Position numbers and translations under genes: made by a program. The notes under the pieces are model-generated. The model had not been told where the DNA came from, made no database searches, and saw only the letters and a list, made by a program, of their open reading frames with translations. 64,000 bases of DNA from Actinomycetota bacterium (GTDB lineage Bacteria; Actinomycetota; Nitriliruptoria; Nitriliruptorales; JAHWKO01), in NCBI GenBank assembly GCA_019347675.1, contig JAHWKW010000007.1, positions 91,808 through 155,807 of the forward strand, read 5' to 3'. Each line of letters opens with the position of its first letter. Positions within the stretch are counted from its first letter, which is position 1. Positions 30,870 through 39,762 of this stretch are shown here, piece after piece.

Positions 30870-30986
30870 CGGAGGGGAGTACCCGCAGGCGGCGGCGTCG
30901 TCACCACGGCCTCGTGCCCGGTGCCGTCGACCACCTCGACCAGGTGGTGGGGAGACCTCCGGTCGCTGACGTGGCTTCCGGAGGTC
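30870..30986 (+). promoter_or_regulatory. yybP-ykoY-type manganese riboswitch with SD-sequestering switch
   Basis: The leader of the TerC gene has the conserved yybP-ykoY pieces: GGAGGGGAGTA (30871-30881), GTCGTCACCACGG around 30897-30909 and GGGGAGACCTCC (30949-30960). P1 pairs CGGAGG (30870-30875) with CCTCCG (30956-30961). The same 3' strand, GACCTCCGG (30954-30962), is also a perfect 9-bp complement of CCGGAGGTC (30978-30986), which contains the Shine-Dalgarno GGAGGT of the TerC gene. This predicts Mn2+-stabilised P1 freeing the SD (translational ON). Identification is by eye from the known motif. Confidence 0.87.
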
Positions 30987-30990
30987 ATCG

Positions 30991-32070
30991 ATGTTCCTCG
31001 CCGCCGCTCCCGCCGGTCCGGGCGATTTCGTCCGACTCGACGTCCCCGGCTGGGCGTGGGTGGCCCTGACGCTCGCCATCGTGGCGCTGCTCCTGGCCGA
31101 CCTGCTGCTGGTCCACCGCACGCCGCACGAGGTCTCGTTCCGTGAGGCACTGGTCGAGAGCGGCGTGTGGGTCACACTGGGGCTGGTGTTCGGGATCGTG
31201 TTGTGGTGGTGGGCGGGCGGCCAGACGGCCGGCGAGTACTACGCCGGCTACCTGATCGAGAAGAGCCTGTCGGTCGACAACGTCTTCGTCTGGGCGGTGA
31301 TCTTCAGCTACTTCGGCGTGCCACCGAAATACCAGTTCAGGGTGCTGTTCTGGGGTGTGTTCGGTGCGCTGGTGCTGCGGGCGATCTTCATCTTCGCTGG
31401 CGTTGCGCTGCTGGAGCGGTTCGACTGGCTGCTGTACGTCTTCGGCGCGTTCCTGCTGTACACCGCGTTCAAGATGCTCCGCCACCGCGGCACCGAAGTG
31501 CACCCGGAAGACAACCCCGTCCTCAAGCTGGTGCGTCGGGTGGTTCCGTCGACCAGCGACTACGACGGGCAGAAGATGTTCACCCGCCGCGACGGTGCCC
31601 TGCTGGCGACCCCGCTGTTCGCGGTCCTGGTGCTGGTCGAGGCCACCGACGTGGTGTTCGCGATCGACTCCGTCCCGGCGATCCTGGCGATCAGCCGCGA
31701 GCCGTTCATCGTGTTCTCCTCCAACGCCTTCGCGATCCTGGGGCTGCGTGCGCTGTACTTCGCCCTGGCTGGTATGGCCGGACGGTTCCGGTACCTCGAC
31801 ATGGGGCTGGCCGCGATCCTCGCGTTCGTCGGCGTCAAGATGATCCTGGTGGAGTGGTACCACCTGCCGATCCCGCTCAGTCTTGGCGTGATCGCCACGA
31901 TCCTGACCGTGGCGATCACTGTGTCCGTGCGCGCCGACCGACGTGGCGAGCCGGACCGGATCCACGCCGCCGAGCCGGCGCCGAGCCAGCAGCCGTCGCA
32001 GCGGCCCGACGTCTCCGATCCGGACAGCGCACCGGCCCAGTCCAAAGAGCCGTTCTTCCAGCAGGACTGA
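30991..32070 (+). CDS. TerC/Alx-family membrane protein (probable Mn2+ exporter)
   Basis: 359 residues, about 9 helices. Family blocks are EKSLSVDNVFVWAVIFSYFG, FRVLFWGVFGALVLRAIFIF, EATDVVFAIDSVPAILAISR and FIVFSSNAFAILGLRALYFA, with paired acidic residues in the membrane (SVDNVF, EATDVVFAIDS) used for metal. The last ~45 residues are a disordered cytosolic tail. E. coli Alx and Bacillus TerC-like proteins under the same riboswitch export manganese, so this role is well supported by the leader. SD GGAGGT 5 nt before ATG 30991. Confidence 0.93.
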   Translation: MFLAAAPAGPGDFVRLDVPGWAWVALTLAIVALLLADLLLVHRTPHEVSFREALVESGVWVTLGLVFGIVLWWWAGGQTAGEYYAGYLIEKSLSVDNVFVWAVIFSYFGVPPKYQFRVLFWGVFGALVLRAIFIFAGVALLERFDWLLYVFGAFLLYTAFKMLRHRGTEVHPEDNPVLKLVRRVVPSTSDYDGQKMFTRRDGALLATPLFAVLVLVEATDVVFAIDSVPAILAISREPFIVFSSNAFAILGLRALYFALAGMAGRFRYLDMGLAAILAFVGVKMILVEWYHLPIPLSLGVIATILTVAITVSVRADRRGEPDRIHAAEPAPSQQPSQRPDVSDPDSAPAQSKEPFFQQD

Positions 32071-32145
32071 GCCGGCGATGGGCTCGGTGAGCGGGCCCGT
32101 GGGTAGGCTGCGGCCATCCGCGGTCGGTCGACGACAGGGCAGCGC

Positions 32146-33978
32146 ATGTGCGGGATCATCGGTGTCGTCGGCCGTGACGACGCCCTGGAGGTCATCGCCG
32201 ACGCCCTGCAGCGCCTCGAGTACCGCGGCTACGACTCGGCCGGAGTGGCGCTCCAGACCGGCGGCGGTGGGGCCCATGGCCTGCGCGTGGTCAAACGCGC
32301 CGGGAAGCTGCAGACACTGGGCGCCGCCCTCGAGGACGCGCCGGCCCACGGCCGCACCGGCCTGGGACACACCCGCTGGGCGACCCACGGAGCACCGACC
32401 GACCGCAACGCCCACCCCCACACCGACCCCACCGGATCGGTCGCGGTCGTGCACAACGGGATCATCGAGAACTACCAGACGCTCAAGGCGTCACTGGACG
32501 GGCGGTCGTTCGCGTCCGACACCGACACGGAGGTCGTCGCGCACCTCGTCGCAGACGCCTACGACGGCGATCTGCTCGAGGCGGTCCGTCGGGTCGTCGC
32601 GCGGCTGCGGGGCGCCTACTCGCTGTGCTTGGTCCACGCCGACGAACCCGACGTGCTGGTGGCAGCCCGCCGCGAGTCGCCGCTGATCATCGCGCACACC
32701 GACGGCGTCGGGTACTGCGCCTCGGACGTCGCGGCGCTGATCGCGCACACACTTGACGTAGCGGCACTCGGCGACGGACAGCTGGCGCGGATCACTCCCG
32801 ACGGGGTCGACGTCGTCGACGGCGACGGTCGCCCGGCCGAGCCCCACCGTTACACGGTCAGCTGGGACGTCGACGCCGCCGAGAAGCAGGGCTACCCGCA
32901 CTTCATGCTGAAGGAGATCCACGAGCAGCCCCAGGCGGTCGCCGACACGCTGCTCGACCGACGCCGCGACGGTCGCCTCACGCTCGACGAGCTCCACCTC
33001 GACGAGGACGAGTTCGCCCGCCTCGACAAGGTCTTCGTGGTGGCGTGCGGAACGTCGCTGTACGCCGGGATGCTCGCCAAGCTCGCCGTCGAGCATTGGG
33101 CCGGGATCCCGGTCGAGGTGGAGGTCGCCAGCGAGTTCCGTTACCGCGACCCGATCCTGTCCGAACACACCTTGGTCGTGGCGATCAGCCAGTCCGGCGA
33201 GACGATCGACACGCTGGCGGCGGTGGGCCACGCTCGCGATCAACGCGCCAAGGTGGCCGCGATCACCAACGTGGTCGGCTCGAGCCTGGCTCGGGAGGCC
33301 GACGCCGTCCTGTACACCCACGCCGGCCCCGAGATCGGCGTGGCGGCCTCCAAGACGTTCACCACCCAGATCGTGGCGGTCGATCTCCTGGCGCTGTACC
33401 TGGCCCAGATCCGCCGGGCGTTGTGGCCCGACGAGGTCGCCGACATGCTCAAGCGCCTCGAGGACCTGCCGACGCAGCTGGACGAGGTCCTGGCCGCCGA
33501 GAAGGACATCGTCGACCTCGCCCGCCGCTACGTCGACGTGCCCTACACCATGTTCATCGGTCGCCACGCGAGCCTCCCGATCGCCCACGAGGGCGCGCTG
33601 AAGCTGAAGGAGATCAGCTACCTGCACACCGAGGCGTTCCCCGCCGGCGAGATGAAGCACGGGCCGATCGCCCTGATCGAGCAGGGCAGCCTCGTGGTGG
33701 CGATCGCTCCCCGCGGCCACGTGTTCCCCAAGATGGTGAGCAACATCCAGGAGGTCAAGGCCCGCGGCGCCCGGGTGCTGGCGATCGGGACCAAGGGTTC
33801 CACCGCCGAGCTCGAGGAGCACGCAGACCACATCATCGCGATCCCCGAGGCGCACGAGCTGGCTGCCCCCGCGTTGGCGGTCGTGCCCCTGCAGCTGCTC
33901 GCCTACCACATCGCCACACTGCGCGGAGAGGACGTCGACCAGCCCCGCAACCTCGCCAAGACGGTCACCGTCGAGTGA
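32146..33978 (+). CDS. glmS: Glucosamine-6-phosphate synthase (isomerizing)
   Basis: 610 residues, normal length. It makes glucosamine-6-P from fructose-6-P and glutamine for peptidoglycan. The N-terminal glutaminase starts MCGIIGVVG with the catalytic Cys next to the start, plus LGHTRWATHGAPTDRNAHPH. Two SIS domains follow (VVACGTSLYAGMLAKLAVEH, AISQSGETIDTLAAVGHAR, FIGRHASLPIAHEGALKLKE), ending in DQPRNLAKTVTVE. No glmS ribozyme was recognised upstream. Confidence 0.98.
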   Translation: MCGIIGVVGRDDALEVIADALQRLEYRGYDSAGVALQTGGGGAHGLRVVKRAGKLQTLGAALEDAPAHGRTGLGHTRWATHGAPTDRNAHPHTDPTGSVAVVHNGIIENYQTLKASLDGRSFASDTDTEVVAHLVADAYDGDLLEAVRRVVARLRGAYSLCLVHADEPDVLVAARRESPLIIAHTDGVGYCASDVAALIAHTLDVAALGDGQLARITPDGVDVVDGDGRPAEPHRYTVSWDVDAAEKQGYPHFMLKEIHEQPQAVADTLLDRRRDGRLTLDELHLDEDEFARLDKVFVVACGTSLYAGMLAKLAVEHWAGIPVEVEVASEFRYRDPILSEHTLVVAISQSGETIDTLAAVGHARDQRAKVAAITNVVGSSLAREADAVLYTHAGPEIGVAASKTFTTQIVAVDLLALYLAQIRRALWPDEVADMLKRLEDLPTQLDEVLAAEKDIVDLARRYVDVPYTMFIGRHASLPIAHEGALKLKEISYLHTEAFPAGEMKHGPIALIEQGSLVVAIAPRGHVFPKMVSNIQEVKARGARVLAIGTKGSTAELEEHADHIIAIPEAHELAAPALAVVPLQLLAYHIATLRGEDVDQPRNLAKTVTVE

Positions 33979-34000
33979 CGGGGGCGTCGCCCCGGTGACC
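33963..34000 (+). terminator. Hairpin overlapping the glmS stop
   Basis: GGTCACCG (33963-33970) pairs with CGGTGACC (33993-34000), and GGGGC-GTC-GCCCC forms an inner stem. It spans the glmS stop codon; a likely terminator without a T-run. Confidence 0.5.
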
Positions 34001-34061
34001 TCCTACCATCGCGTCGACCCCACCGGGCCGTGAACCGCCCGGCAACGAGAGGACATCACCA

Positions 34062-34820
34062 GTGCGTCCGTACAGGCGTTGGGTTCCGGCAGCGGTCGTC
34101 TGCGTGGTCGTGCTGGCCCTGTCCGGCGCGCCCGCGTTCGGGTCACACGCGATCCAACAGGCCACGATCGAACCCGGCGCCGCGATCGTCACCGACGCCG
34201 GGTACTGCACGCTGAGCTGGATCTTCGACGGGACGAAGAAGCTGGCCGGCGAGGTGTACGCCAGCACCGCCGCCCACTGTGTGGACGAGGTCGGTCAGGC
34301 GGTCAGTCTGGCGACGACCAGCCTCGGCGCAGCGCAGGATCCCATCGGCAAGGTCGCGTTCCGCGGTGACCCCGAGCAGCCGGGGCGCGACTACGCGTTC
34401 ATCAAGATCGCCTCCGACGACCGCGACCGTGTCGATCCGGCGATGAAGGGACACCCCCGCATCCCCACCGGCGTCTCGCGCGACTACCGCGAGGGTGACC
34501 TGATGCAGTTCTCCGGCCACGGGGTGGGGTTCAACCTCACGTCGCTCACCCGTCAGGAACGCGTCGGCGTGCTCAACTGGACCGACCGCCGCGAGCACCA
34601 GATCGTCGGCGGTGTCGCACCCGGCGACTCCGGCGGTCCCGTCGCCAACCTCAGCGACGGCGGCACCGCGTTCGGCATCGTCGCCACGGTCGGGGTCGGG
34701 ATCGACACGCGCGCGCTGACGCTGGTCACCGCCGGGGAGGGCGGCGCCAACCTCGACTGGGTCCTCGCCGACGCCGCCGCCCACGACTTCACCGTCTCGC
34801 TACGCACCGTCGACGGGTGA
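34062..34820 (+). CDS. Secreted trypsin-like (S1) serine protease
   Basis: 252 residues. A signal peptide (WVPAAVVCVVVLALSGAPAF) ends near residue 27. The triad is visible: His in YASTAAHCVDE, Asp in GRDYAFIKIASDD and Ser in GGVAPGDSGGPVANLSDGG. Two Cys flank the first half (GYCTLSW, AHC) and could form a disulfide. There is no propeptide as in alpha-lytic proteases. GTG start with GAGAGGA upstream. It is an extracellular peptidase; substrate unknown. Confidence 0.85.
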   Translation: MRPYRRWVPAAVVCVVVLALSGAPAFGSHAIQQATIEPGAAIVTDAGYCTLSWIFDGTKKLAGEVYASTAAHCVDEVGQAVSLATTSLGAAQDPIGKVAFRGDPEQPGRDYAFIKIASDDRDRVDPAMKGHPRIPTGVSRDYREGDLMQFSGHGVGFNLTSLTRQERVGVLNWTDRREHQIVGGVAPGDSGGPVANLSDGGTAFGIVATVGVGIDTRALTLVTAGEGGANLDWVLADAAAHDFTVSLRTVDG

Positions 34821-34833
34821 CCGTTCGCGGCCC

Positions 34834-34856
34834 CGCCGTGCCTGACCGGCACGGCG
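34834..34856 (+). terminator. Hairpin terminator after the protease gene
   Basis: CGCCGTGCC, a 5-base loop and GGCACGGCG form a 9-bp perfect stem 14 bases after the stop; no T-run. Confidence 0.6.
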
Positions 34857-34924
34857 AACCCGGCCGACCGTGACGCGGCGGTGGCCCGCCCCGACGCGAC
34901 CCGACTGACCTAGCCTGCGAGGTG

Positions 34925-36553
34925 ATGTCGGATCTGCGCTCCGTGCCGCTGCTGGACGCTGATGCTGCCCACGCCGGGGACCAGGCGGCGGTCGCGGCCG
35001 GTTCGTCGTGGGCTGCGCTGATGCACCGTGCAGGAGGGCACCTGGCGCGCGGCATCGTGGCCAGCGCCGGGTACGGGTACGGGTTGCGCGTCGCCATCGT
35101 GGCCGGGAAGGGCAACAACGGCGGTGACGGTTGGGCGGCGGCCCGTCGACTGGCCGCTTGGGGCGCCGAGCCGCGGGTGGTGGCGGTCGCGGGACTCGAC
35201 GCTGAGCTCTCCGACGAGGCGAGCGACCAACGCCGCCGGTTTCTGAGCGCCGGCGGCTGGGCGCGGGGGCCACAAGCCACCGACGCCGTGCTCCAGTGGT
35301 GCGATGTCGCGGTCGACTGTCTGCTGGGGACCGGGGCCACCGGCGCGCCCCGCGGGGTGATCGGCGACGCTGTGGCGGCGCTGCGGCGGGCCGGCGACCG
35401 CGCGACCTCCGTGGTGGCGTGCGACGTCCCCACCGGTGTCCAGGCTGACGACGGGCAGGTCCCGGGCGAGGCCGTCTCCGCGGACCTGACGGTCACCTTC
35501 GGCGGCTTGAAGCGCGGCGTGCTGCTGTACCCCGGAGCCAAGTACGCCGGCCGGGTCGCGGTCGGGGATCTGGGCGGGGCGTACCAGCCGCCCGAGGTCG
35601 CCTGGTCGGCCCTGACCGCTGCTGGCGCCGCACCGCAGGCGCTGGGTGTCGGCGTGGACAAGCACGCCCGCGGGAGGGTCCTGGTCGTCGCGGGGTCCCG
35701 CGGCATGGCCGGTGCGGCGGTGCTGTGCGCACGCGGTGCCCTGGCGGCCGGTGCCGGGCTGGTCACCGTCGCGGTCCCCCGCGGCATCCAGGACCTGGTC
35801 GCCGGCCTGATCCCGCCTGCGCTGACGATCGGTCTGGACGATGCCGGCGGTGCGGTGGCAGCCGCGGCCGTCGATGCGATCCAGGACGCCGCCGCCGACG
35901 CCGACGTGGTGGTGGCTGGACCCGGCATGACGTTCGGGTCCGGCACCCGCCAGGTGATCGAGACGCTGCGCCGAACGGCCCGACGGCTCGTGCTCGACGC
36001 CGATGCCCTCAACGCCCACCGTGGCGAGACCGACGTCCTGGCCGACCACGCCGGCGAACTCGTGGTCACGCCCCAGCACCGGGAGCTGGCCCGGCTCGTC
36101 GAAGACGCCACCGACGGCGACGACGCGCTGCGTCGCCGCGCGGAGCTGGCACCACCGCTGGCAGCGCGGCTCGATGCCACGGTCGTGGCCAAAGGCCCCA
36201 CCACCGTCGTCGCTGCACCCGACCAACGGGTTTGGGTGACTCCCACCGGCGGTCCGGCCCTGGGAGCGGGTGGGACCGGCGACGTCCTCGCCGGCATGGT
36301 CGCGGCCGGCTGCGCGACCGCCGAGGACGTCCCGTACGCCGTCGCGCAGGCGTGCTGGCGTGGCGGGCTGGCCGGACAGCTGGCTGGCGCGCCGGCCGCC
36401 GACCGCAGCACCAGCGACGACATGGCTGACGCGGTCCCGGCCGCGCTGGCGCTCACCGTCCGGTTGGCGCAGCACCGACCGACGTGGCCTTTCGACGCGC
36501 CAGGCTGGCGCGCCGGACGCGTCCCGGCCGACGACGCCGGGTGGCGCCCGTGA
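34925..36553 (+). CDS. nnr: Bifunctional NAD(P)H-hydrate epimerase / ADP- or ATP-dependent dehydratase
   Basis: 542 residues. It repairs hydrated NAD(P)H. The N-terminal YjeF_N epimerase has VAIVAGKGNNGGDGWAAARR and VVACDVPTGVQADDGQV. The C-terminal ribokinase-like dehydratase has GSRGMAGAAVLCARGALAAG, VVAGPGMTFGSGT, LVLDADALNAH and the phosphate loop GPALGAGGTGDVLAGMVAAG. A TAGCCT -10-like box 8 bases before ATG 34925 suggests a leaderless transcript. Its stop overlaps alr. Confidence 0.96.
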   Translation: MSDLRSVPLLDADAAHAGDQAAVAAGSSWAALMHRAGGHLARGIVASAGYGYGLRVAIVAGKGNNGGDGWAAARRLAAWGAEPRVVAVAGLDAELSDEASDQRRRFLSAGGWARGPQATDAVLQWCDVAVDCLLGTGATGAPRGVIGDAVAALRRAGDRATSVVACDVPTGVQADDGQVPGEAVSADLTVTFGGLKRGVLLYPGAKYAGRVAVGDLGGAYQPPEVAWSALTAAGAAPQALGVGVDKHARGRVLVVAGSRGMAGAAVLCARGALAAGAGLVTVAVPRGIQDLVAGLIPPALTIGLDDAGGAVAAAAVDAIQDAAADADVVVAGPGMTFGSGTRQVIETLRRTARRLVLDADALNAHRGETDVLADHAGELVVTPQHRELARLVEDATDGDDALRRRAELAPPLAARLDATVVAKGPTTVVAAPDQRVWVTPTGGPALGAGGTGDVLAGMVAAGCATAEDVPYAVAQACWRGGLAGQLAGAPAADRSTSDDMADAVPAALALTVRLAQHRPTWPFDAPGWRAGRVPADDAGWRP

Positions 36554-37707
36554 CCCACCTCCCGGACGACGCTGGTGGGCCGCTCCGCCCGGCGGTGGCC
36601 GAGATCGACCTCGAGGCGGTCGACCACAACGTCCGCCTCTTGCGCGAACGTGTCGCTCCGGCCGAGGTGATCGCCGTGGTGAAGGCGGACGCGTACGGGC
36701 ATGGCGCGGTCCCCGTGGCGCGGGCGGCGCTGGGCGCCGGAGCGACCTGGCTGGCGGTCGCGCTCGTGGAGGAGGCCGAGGAGCTGCGCGCCGCGGGCGT
36801 GACCGTGCCGATGCTGCTGCTGTCCGAACCGCCACCGGCCGCTGCCGCCCGGGTCCTGGCCGCCGACCTCACACCGTCGGTGTACACGCCGATCTTCGCC
36901 GAAGCGCTTCGTGTGGAGGCGGCCAGGCGCGGCCGCCCGGTCCGCGTGCACGTCAACGCCGACACCGGCATGGGGCGTGTGGGGGTGGCCCGAACGGACT
37001 GGGACGGGTTCCTGCGGACGTTGCGCGCCTGGCCGGACCTCGAGGTCCAGGGCCTCATGAGCCACTTCGCGTGCGCCGACCAGCCGGGACACCCATCGGT
37101 CCGCCAGCAGCAGCAGCGGTTCGAGGAGTTCCTGCAGCTGGCGCGCACGCACGGCTTCGACGCCACCCTCGTCCACGCGGCCAACTCCGCCGCGGCGCTC
37201 ACCATCGACGAGTCCCACTACGACGCGGTCCGCCTCGGCATCGCGATGTACGGGGCGCCCCCATCACCCGCCCTGGCCAGCGCCGCCGAGCTGCGCCCGG
37301 TGATGCGCCTGGTGGCCGACGTGGCGTTCGCCAAGCGGGTCGGGGCGCACAGCCCGATCTCGTACGGACACAGCTGGTCGGCTCCCGTGGCCGGCGTGGT
37401 TGCCACGGTCCCGCTCGGGTACGCCGACGGGGTGCCCCGGCTGCTGTCGAACCGTGGCGAGGTGGTCCTGAGCGGGGTGCGCCGCCCGATCGTCGGGGCC
37501 GTCACCATGGACATGTTCATGGTGTGGTGCGGCGACGACCAGGTCGATGTCGGCGACCAGGTCGTGCTGCTGGGCAGGCAGGAGGATGCCGAGGTCACCG
37601 CCACCGAGTGGGCGCACCATGCCGACACGATCGCCTACGAGATCCTCAGCCGCATCGCGCCACGGGTGCCACGGGTCTACCTGACCGGGCAGGCCAGCGG
37701 TGGCTGA
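36550..37707 (+). CDS. alr: Alanine racemase
   Basis: 385 residues. The PLP enzyme makes D-alanine for peptidoglycan. The PLP lysine is in VIAVVKADAYGHGAVPVARA, and the catalytic Tyr region is YGHSWSAPVAGVVATVPLGY followed by ADGVPRLLSNRGEVVLSG and VTMDMFMV. GTG 36550 overlaps the nnr stop (GTGA), which decides the start over an upstream in-frame ATG at 36484 inside nnr. Confidence 0.97.
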   Translation: MTHLPDDAGGPLRPAVAEIDLEAVDHNVRLLRERVAPAEVIAVVKADAYGHGAVPVARAALGAGATWLAVALVEEAEELRAAGVTVPMLLLSEPPPAAAARVLAADLTPSVYTPIFAEALRVEAARRGRPVRVHVNADTGMGRVGVARTDWDGFLRTLRAWPDLEVQGLMSHFACADQPGHPSVRQQQQRFEEFLQLARTHGFDATLVHAANSAAALTIDESHYDAVRLGIAMYGAPPSPALASAAELRPVMRLVADVAFAKRVGAHSPISYGHSWSAPVAGVVATVPLGYADGVPRLLSNRGEVVLSGVRRPIVGAVTMDMFMVWCGDDQVDVGDQVVLLGRQEDAEVTATEWAHHADTIAYEILSRIAPRVPRVYLTGQASGG

Positions 37708-38770
37708 CCGGGGCAGACGGGCGTTGACCGCCGCGACGACCGCAGCCGGTGTCGCCGCAGGGTACTTCGGCGAACGGGAGGCGTTCCGCGGGCGGATGCA
37801 GATCGTCCGTCACGGACCCGAGCTCGGCGACTTCGCGGGCGAGTCGCGCGAGATCGAAGCCCCCGACGCCACCAGGATCTTCGTCGAGACCTACGGCCCC
37901 GACGACCCCGACGCCCCGCAGGTCGTGTTCGTGCACGGGTACACGATGTCCGGCCGCTGCTGGCACGAACAGGTCGTCGCGCTGCGGCACCGCTACCGGC
38001 TGATCACCTACGACCAGCCGGGTCACGGGCGGTCTTCCCCGCCCCGCTCGGGCACCTTCACGATCGAGCTGCTCGGTGACGCGCTCGGGGCCGTGATCGA
38101 GCAGGCCACCGACCACACACGCGGCCCGCTCGTCGTGGTGGGCCACTCGATGGGCGGGATGACCGCCCTGGCCTGCGCCCGCCGCCACGGCGACCTGTTC
38201 CGCGCTCGGGTCGGGGGGCTGGTGCTGCTGTCGACCACCGCCAAGTCGGGCGCTGAGGACGTCGCGATGGGTCTCGGCGTGCAGCTGCTGGCCCGGGCCG
38301 AACGCGCCATCACCGCCGTGGCCGGGGTGCTCGGCGAGCGGGTCCGTGAGGTGGCCCGTATCTACCGTGCTTCGAGCGACCTCAGCTTCGTGTTGGTCCG
38401 CGCGGTGGCCCTCTGCCGTGGTGCGGACCCACGGTACGTCGACTTCACCGAGCAACTGGTGCTCGATACCGACCTGCGCACCGCCAGCCAGTTGCTCCCC
38501 GTGCTGGCGCGGATGGACGAGGACCACACGCTGGCGACGCTGGATGTCCCGACGTTGGTGGTGGTCGGGGCCCGTGACCGCATGACACCGGTCGACCACG
38601 CCCGCCACATGGCCGAGGTGAACCCGGACGTGGATGTGGTCGAGCTGCCGGGGATCGGTCACATGACACCTCTCGAGGCACATCACGTCGTGAACGCCCT
38701 GGTGGTGCACATGGTCGGCGCCGTCCACAGTCCCGCGCCGAGCGCTGAGGTCGCAACGTCGCGCACGTGA
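37700..38770 (+). CDS. Alpha/beta hydrolase
   Basis: 356 residues. An N-terminal hydrophobic or leader segment (ALTAATTAAGVAAGYFGERE) precedes the fold. Oxyanion motif is VVFVHGYTMSGRCWHEQ, the nucleophile elbow is VVGHSMGGMTALACARRHGD, the acid is in VVVGARDRMTPVDHA and the His in PGIGHMTPLEAHH. Substrate unknown; this gene commonly sits between alr and tsaE in actinobacteria. It overlaps alr by 8 bases. Confidence 0.88.
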   Translation: MADRGRRALTAATTAAGVAAGYFGEREAFRGRMQIVRHGPELGDFAGESREIEAPDATRIFVETYGPDDPDAPQVVFVHGYTMSGRCWHEQVVALRHRYRLITYDQPGHGRSSPPRSGTFTIELLGDALGAVIEQATDHTRGPLVVVGHSMGGMTALACARRHGDLFRARVGGLVLLSTTAKSGAEDVAMGLGVQLLARAERAITAVAGVLGERVREVARIYRASSDLSFVLVRAVALCRGADPRYVDFTEQLVLDTDLRTASQLLPVLARMDEDHTLATLDVPTLVVVGARDRMTPVDHARHMAEVNPDVDVVELPGIGHMTPLEAHHVVNALVVHMVGAVHSPAPSAEVATSRT

Positions 38771-38783
38771 CGCAGGAGGGATC

Positions 38784-39737
38784 GTGGCGCTGGGGCACGA
38801 GGACGTGGCGGTGGGCTGCTGGACGTGCGACGATCCGCCGACCGGTTGCACGGTGGTGCTGCCGCCGGCGGGCACGCTCGGAGCGGTGGCGGTCCGCGGC
38901 GCCGCGCCGGGGACCCGCGAGGCGGTGGCGCTGGGCCCCAACGGCAAGCTGACCGTCTGTCACGCGGTGGTGCTGGCAGGCGGGTCGGCGTTCGGGCTGG
39001 CCGCCGCCGACGGGGTCGTCGCGTGGCTGGAGGAGCGGGGCGTCGGGTACCCGGTCGGCCAGCCGGAGCCGGTCGCGCGGGTCCCGATCGTGGGTGCCGC
39101 GATCGTGCTCGACGCGGCGGTGGCCGTTCCCCACGCGCGCCCGGGACCGGACGCCGGCCGTGCCGCCTGCGAGCAGGCCACGACCGCCGATCCGCCCGAG
39201 GGTGGCGTGGGGGTCGGTGCCGGGTGCATGGTCGCCAAGGTCGGTGGCCTGGCACACGCCTGGCGGGGCGGTCAGGGCATCGCCGTGCGGCGCGCCGGTG
39301 ACGTGGTGGTCGGGGCGCTGGTGGCCAACAACGCCGTGGGCGAGGTCTTCGACGAGGACGGCCGCCCCCTGGCGGCGTCACGCGCTGGCCACGGCACCCC
39401 CCGCTACCCCTACGATCCGGACGCGATCGCCGGTCAGCGCGCGGACGCCGGCGGGCCGACCGGCTCGACCGTCCTCGGCTGCGTCGTGACCAACGCCCGC
39501 CTGCTGAAGAGCGACGCGTGCCGCGTCGCAGACCTCGCCCACTCGGGCATCGCCCGGGCGGTCCGCCCCGCGCACACCCAGCTCGACGGAGACGCGTTGT
39601 TCTGCCTGGCCACCGGGGAGGTCGACGCGACGGTCGACCTGCTCGCCACGCTCGCCGCCGAGGCGGTCGCGGACGCGTGCCGCCGCGGGGTCCGCGCCGC
39701 GGTGTCCCGCCACGGCGTTCCCGGCCTCGCGGGGTGA
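38784..39737 (+). CDS. P1-family (DmpA-type) aminopeptidase, self-processing Ntn hydrolase
   Basis: 317 residues. Family features are VVLAGGSAFGLAAADGVVAW, GAAIVLDAAVAVPHARPGPD, GVGVGAGCMVAKVGGL, VGALVANNAVGEVFDEDG and GGPTGSTVLGCVVTNARLLK. In DmpA the precursor self-cleaves at Gly-Ser ahead of the nucleophile Ser; the GST in this last block is the likely site. It cleaves N-terminal L- or D-amino acids or beta-peptides. GTG 38784 with GCAGGAGGG upstream. Confidence 0.87.
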   Translation: MALGHEDVAVGCWTCDDPPTGCTVVLPPAGTLGAVAVRGAAPGTREAVALGPNGKLTVCHAVVLAGGSAFGLAAADGVVAWLEERGVGYPVGQPEPVARVPIVGAAIVLDAAVAVPHARPGPDAGRAACEQATTADPPEGGVGVGAGCMVAKVGGLAHAWRGGQGIAVRRAGDVVVGALVANNAVGEVFDEDGRPLAASRAGHGTPRYPYDPDAIAGQRADAGGPTGSTVLGCVVTNARLLKSDACRVADLAHSGIARAVRPAHTQLDGDALFCLATGEVDATVDLLATLAAEAVADACRRGVRAAVSRHGVPGLAG

Positions 39738-39762
39738 GAGGAGCGCTGGGCGGTGGACTAGC

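Noticed and set aside
32070..32146. glmS ribozyme upstream of glmS
   Set aside because: Only 75 bases separate the genes, too short for the ribozyme core, and no conserved pseudoknot sequence was seen.
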